This document shows positions 63,644 to 64,000 of a stretch of DNA of 64,000 nucleotides, piece after piece (the first letter of the stretch is position 1; every line of letters starts with the position of its first letter). The notes under the pieces were generated by a model that did not search any database, was not told the DNA's origin, and was given only the letters and a program-made list of their open reading frames with translations. This DNA is from Solenopsis invicta (taxonomy: Eukaryota; Arthropoda; Insecta; Hymenoptera; Formicidae). Position numbers and translations under genes: made by a program. Location: NCBI RefSeq assembly GCF_016802725.1, contig NC_052679.1:744001-808000 (forward strand), written 5' to 3'.

Positions 63644-64000
63644 TATTCTCTCTCTGTCTTGCTGGGCGGAAGAGAGATACCGATGCTACATCTCTGCGAG
63701 TGATGGTACAACGTCGACGGTAAACATCCCGACGCCTACGTATTTCGAAACTTTATTATGACATACAGTATATTTGCTCCCTTAACACACTTCTCACCGC
63801 AGCGTATCTCTTCGTTATTTTCGCAAAGGCTGTACGCGCGCTTAAATTATCCCCCAAAATGATGGCAGGACTCATCCATTCTGCTGTACGCGCGATGTGT
63901 GCTTCGCCCATCCCGGCGCAGTGGCCGAAACGAATCCCCTGGTGCACCGCTGTTCTAAATTATTTCCAAATAGCGGTGTACCGTACGACGGAGAAGTTTG
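62750..64000. other. GC-rich block at the right edge, no gene recognised
   Basis: At 62.74-63.31 kb frames of 102-163 codons are open on both strands at once. That pattern points to stop-poor composition, and no domain is visible. A CT microsatellite lies at 63611-63657. Nothing matches a further frequenin exon. Confidence 0.45.
63611..63657. repeat. Imperfect (CT)n microsatellite
   Basis: About 47 nt of CT with a few interruptions. Confidence 0.95.

Overview
This is an insect genomic window. The patchwork of GC-rich, CpG-rich blocks and AT-rich repeat-laden stretches suggests Hymenoptera, probably an ant, but that identification is inference. It holds the 5' part of one protein-coding gene that I can identify with confidence: frequenin, the arthropod orthologue of neuronal calcium sensor 1 (NCS-1), on the minus strand. 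Five coding exons are visible and cover residues 1-102 plus one base of codon 103. The C-terminal part (end of EF2 helix, EF3, EF4) lies beyond the left edge.

Gene layout in transcription order (right to left): coding exon 1 at 48310-48373 with the myristoylation start; a first coding intron of about 45.5 kb; a 25-nt microexon at 2825-2849; then exons at 1475-1523, 1130-1219 and 392-470 separated by short introns. Reading frame and splice sites agree at every junction. Thus about 71% of the window is one intron. The region right of 48.4 kb is probably 5' flank and/or 5' UTR intron. A stop-poor CT/GC-rich block at 52.5-53.4 kb is a candidate promoter or 5' UTR exon.

The intron and flank contain no other gene I can support. 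They contain several old, diverged tandem arrays with different units: about 725 bp (29.9-31.5 kb), about 150 bp in direct then inverted orientation (31.6-32.8 kb), about 480 bp (34.3-37.9 kb), about 245 bp (44.6-47.0 kb) and about 235 bp (61.8-62.7 kb). They also contain interspersed degenerate repeat families, two candidate non-autonomous DNA transposons (hAT-like at 23.7-24.6 kb, piggyBac-like at 42.5-43.4 kb), a 149-bp foldback element, two strong short hairpins (one miRNA-precursor-like) and many CT/GA, TA and GAC microsatellites.

Most open reading frames over 60 codons sit in GC-rich or CT/GA-rich blocks, overlap in several frames and show no recognisable domain; I treat them as composition artefacts. 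I found no tRNA, rRNA, known microRNA, CRISPR or complete transposon-encoded protein.
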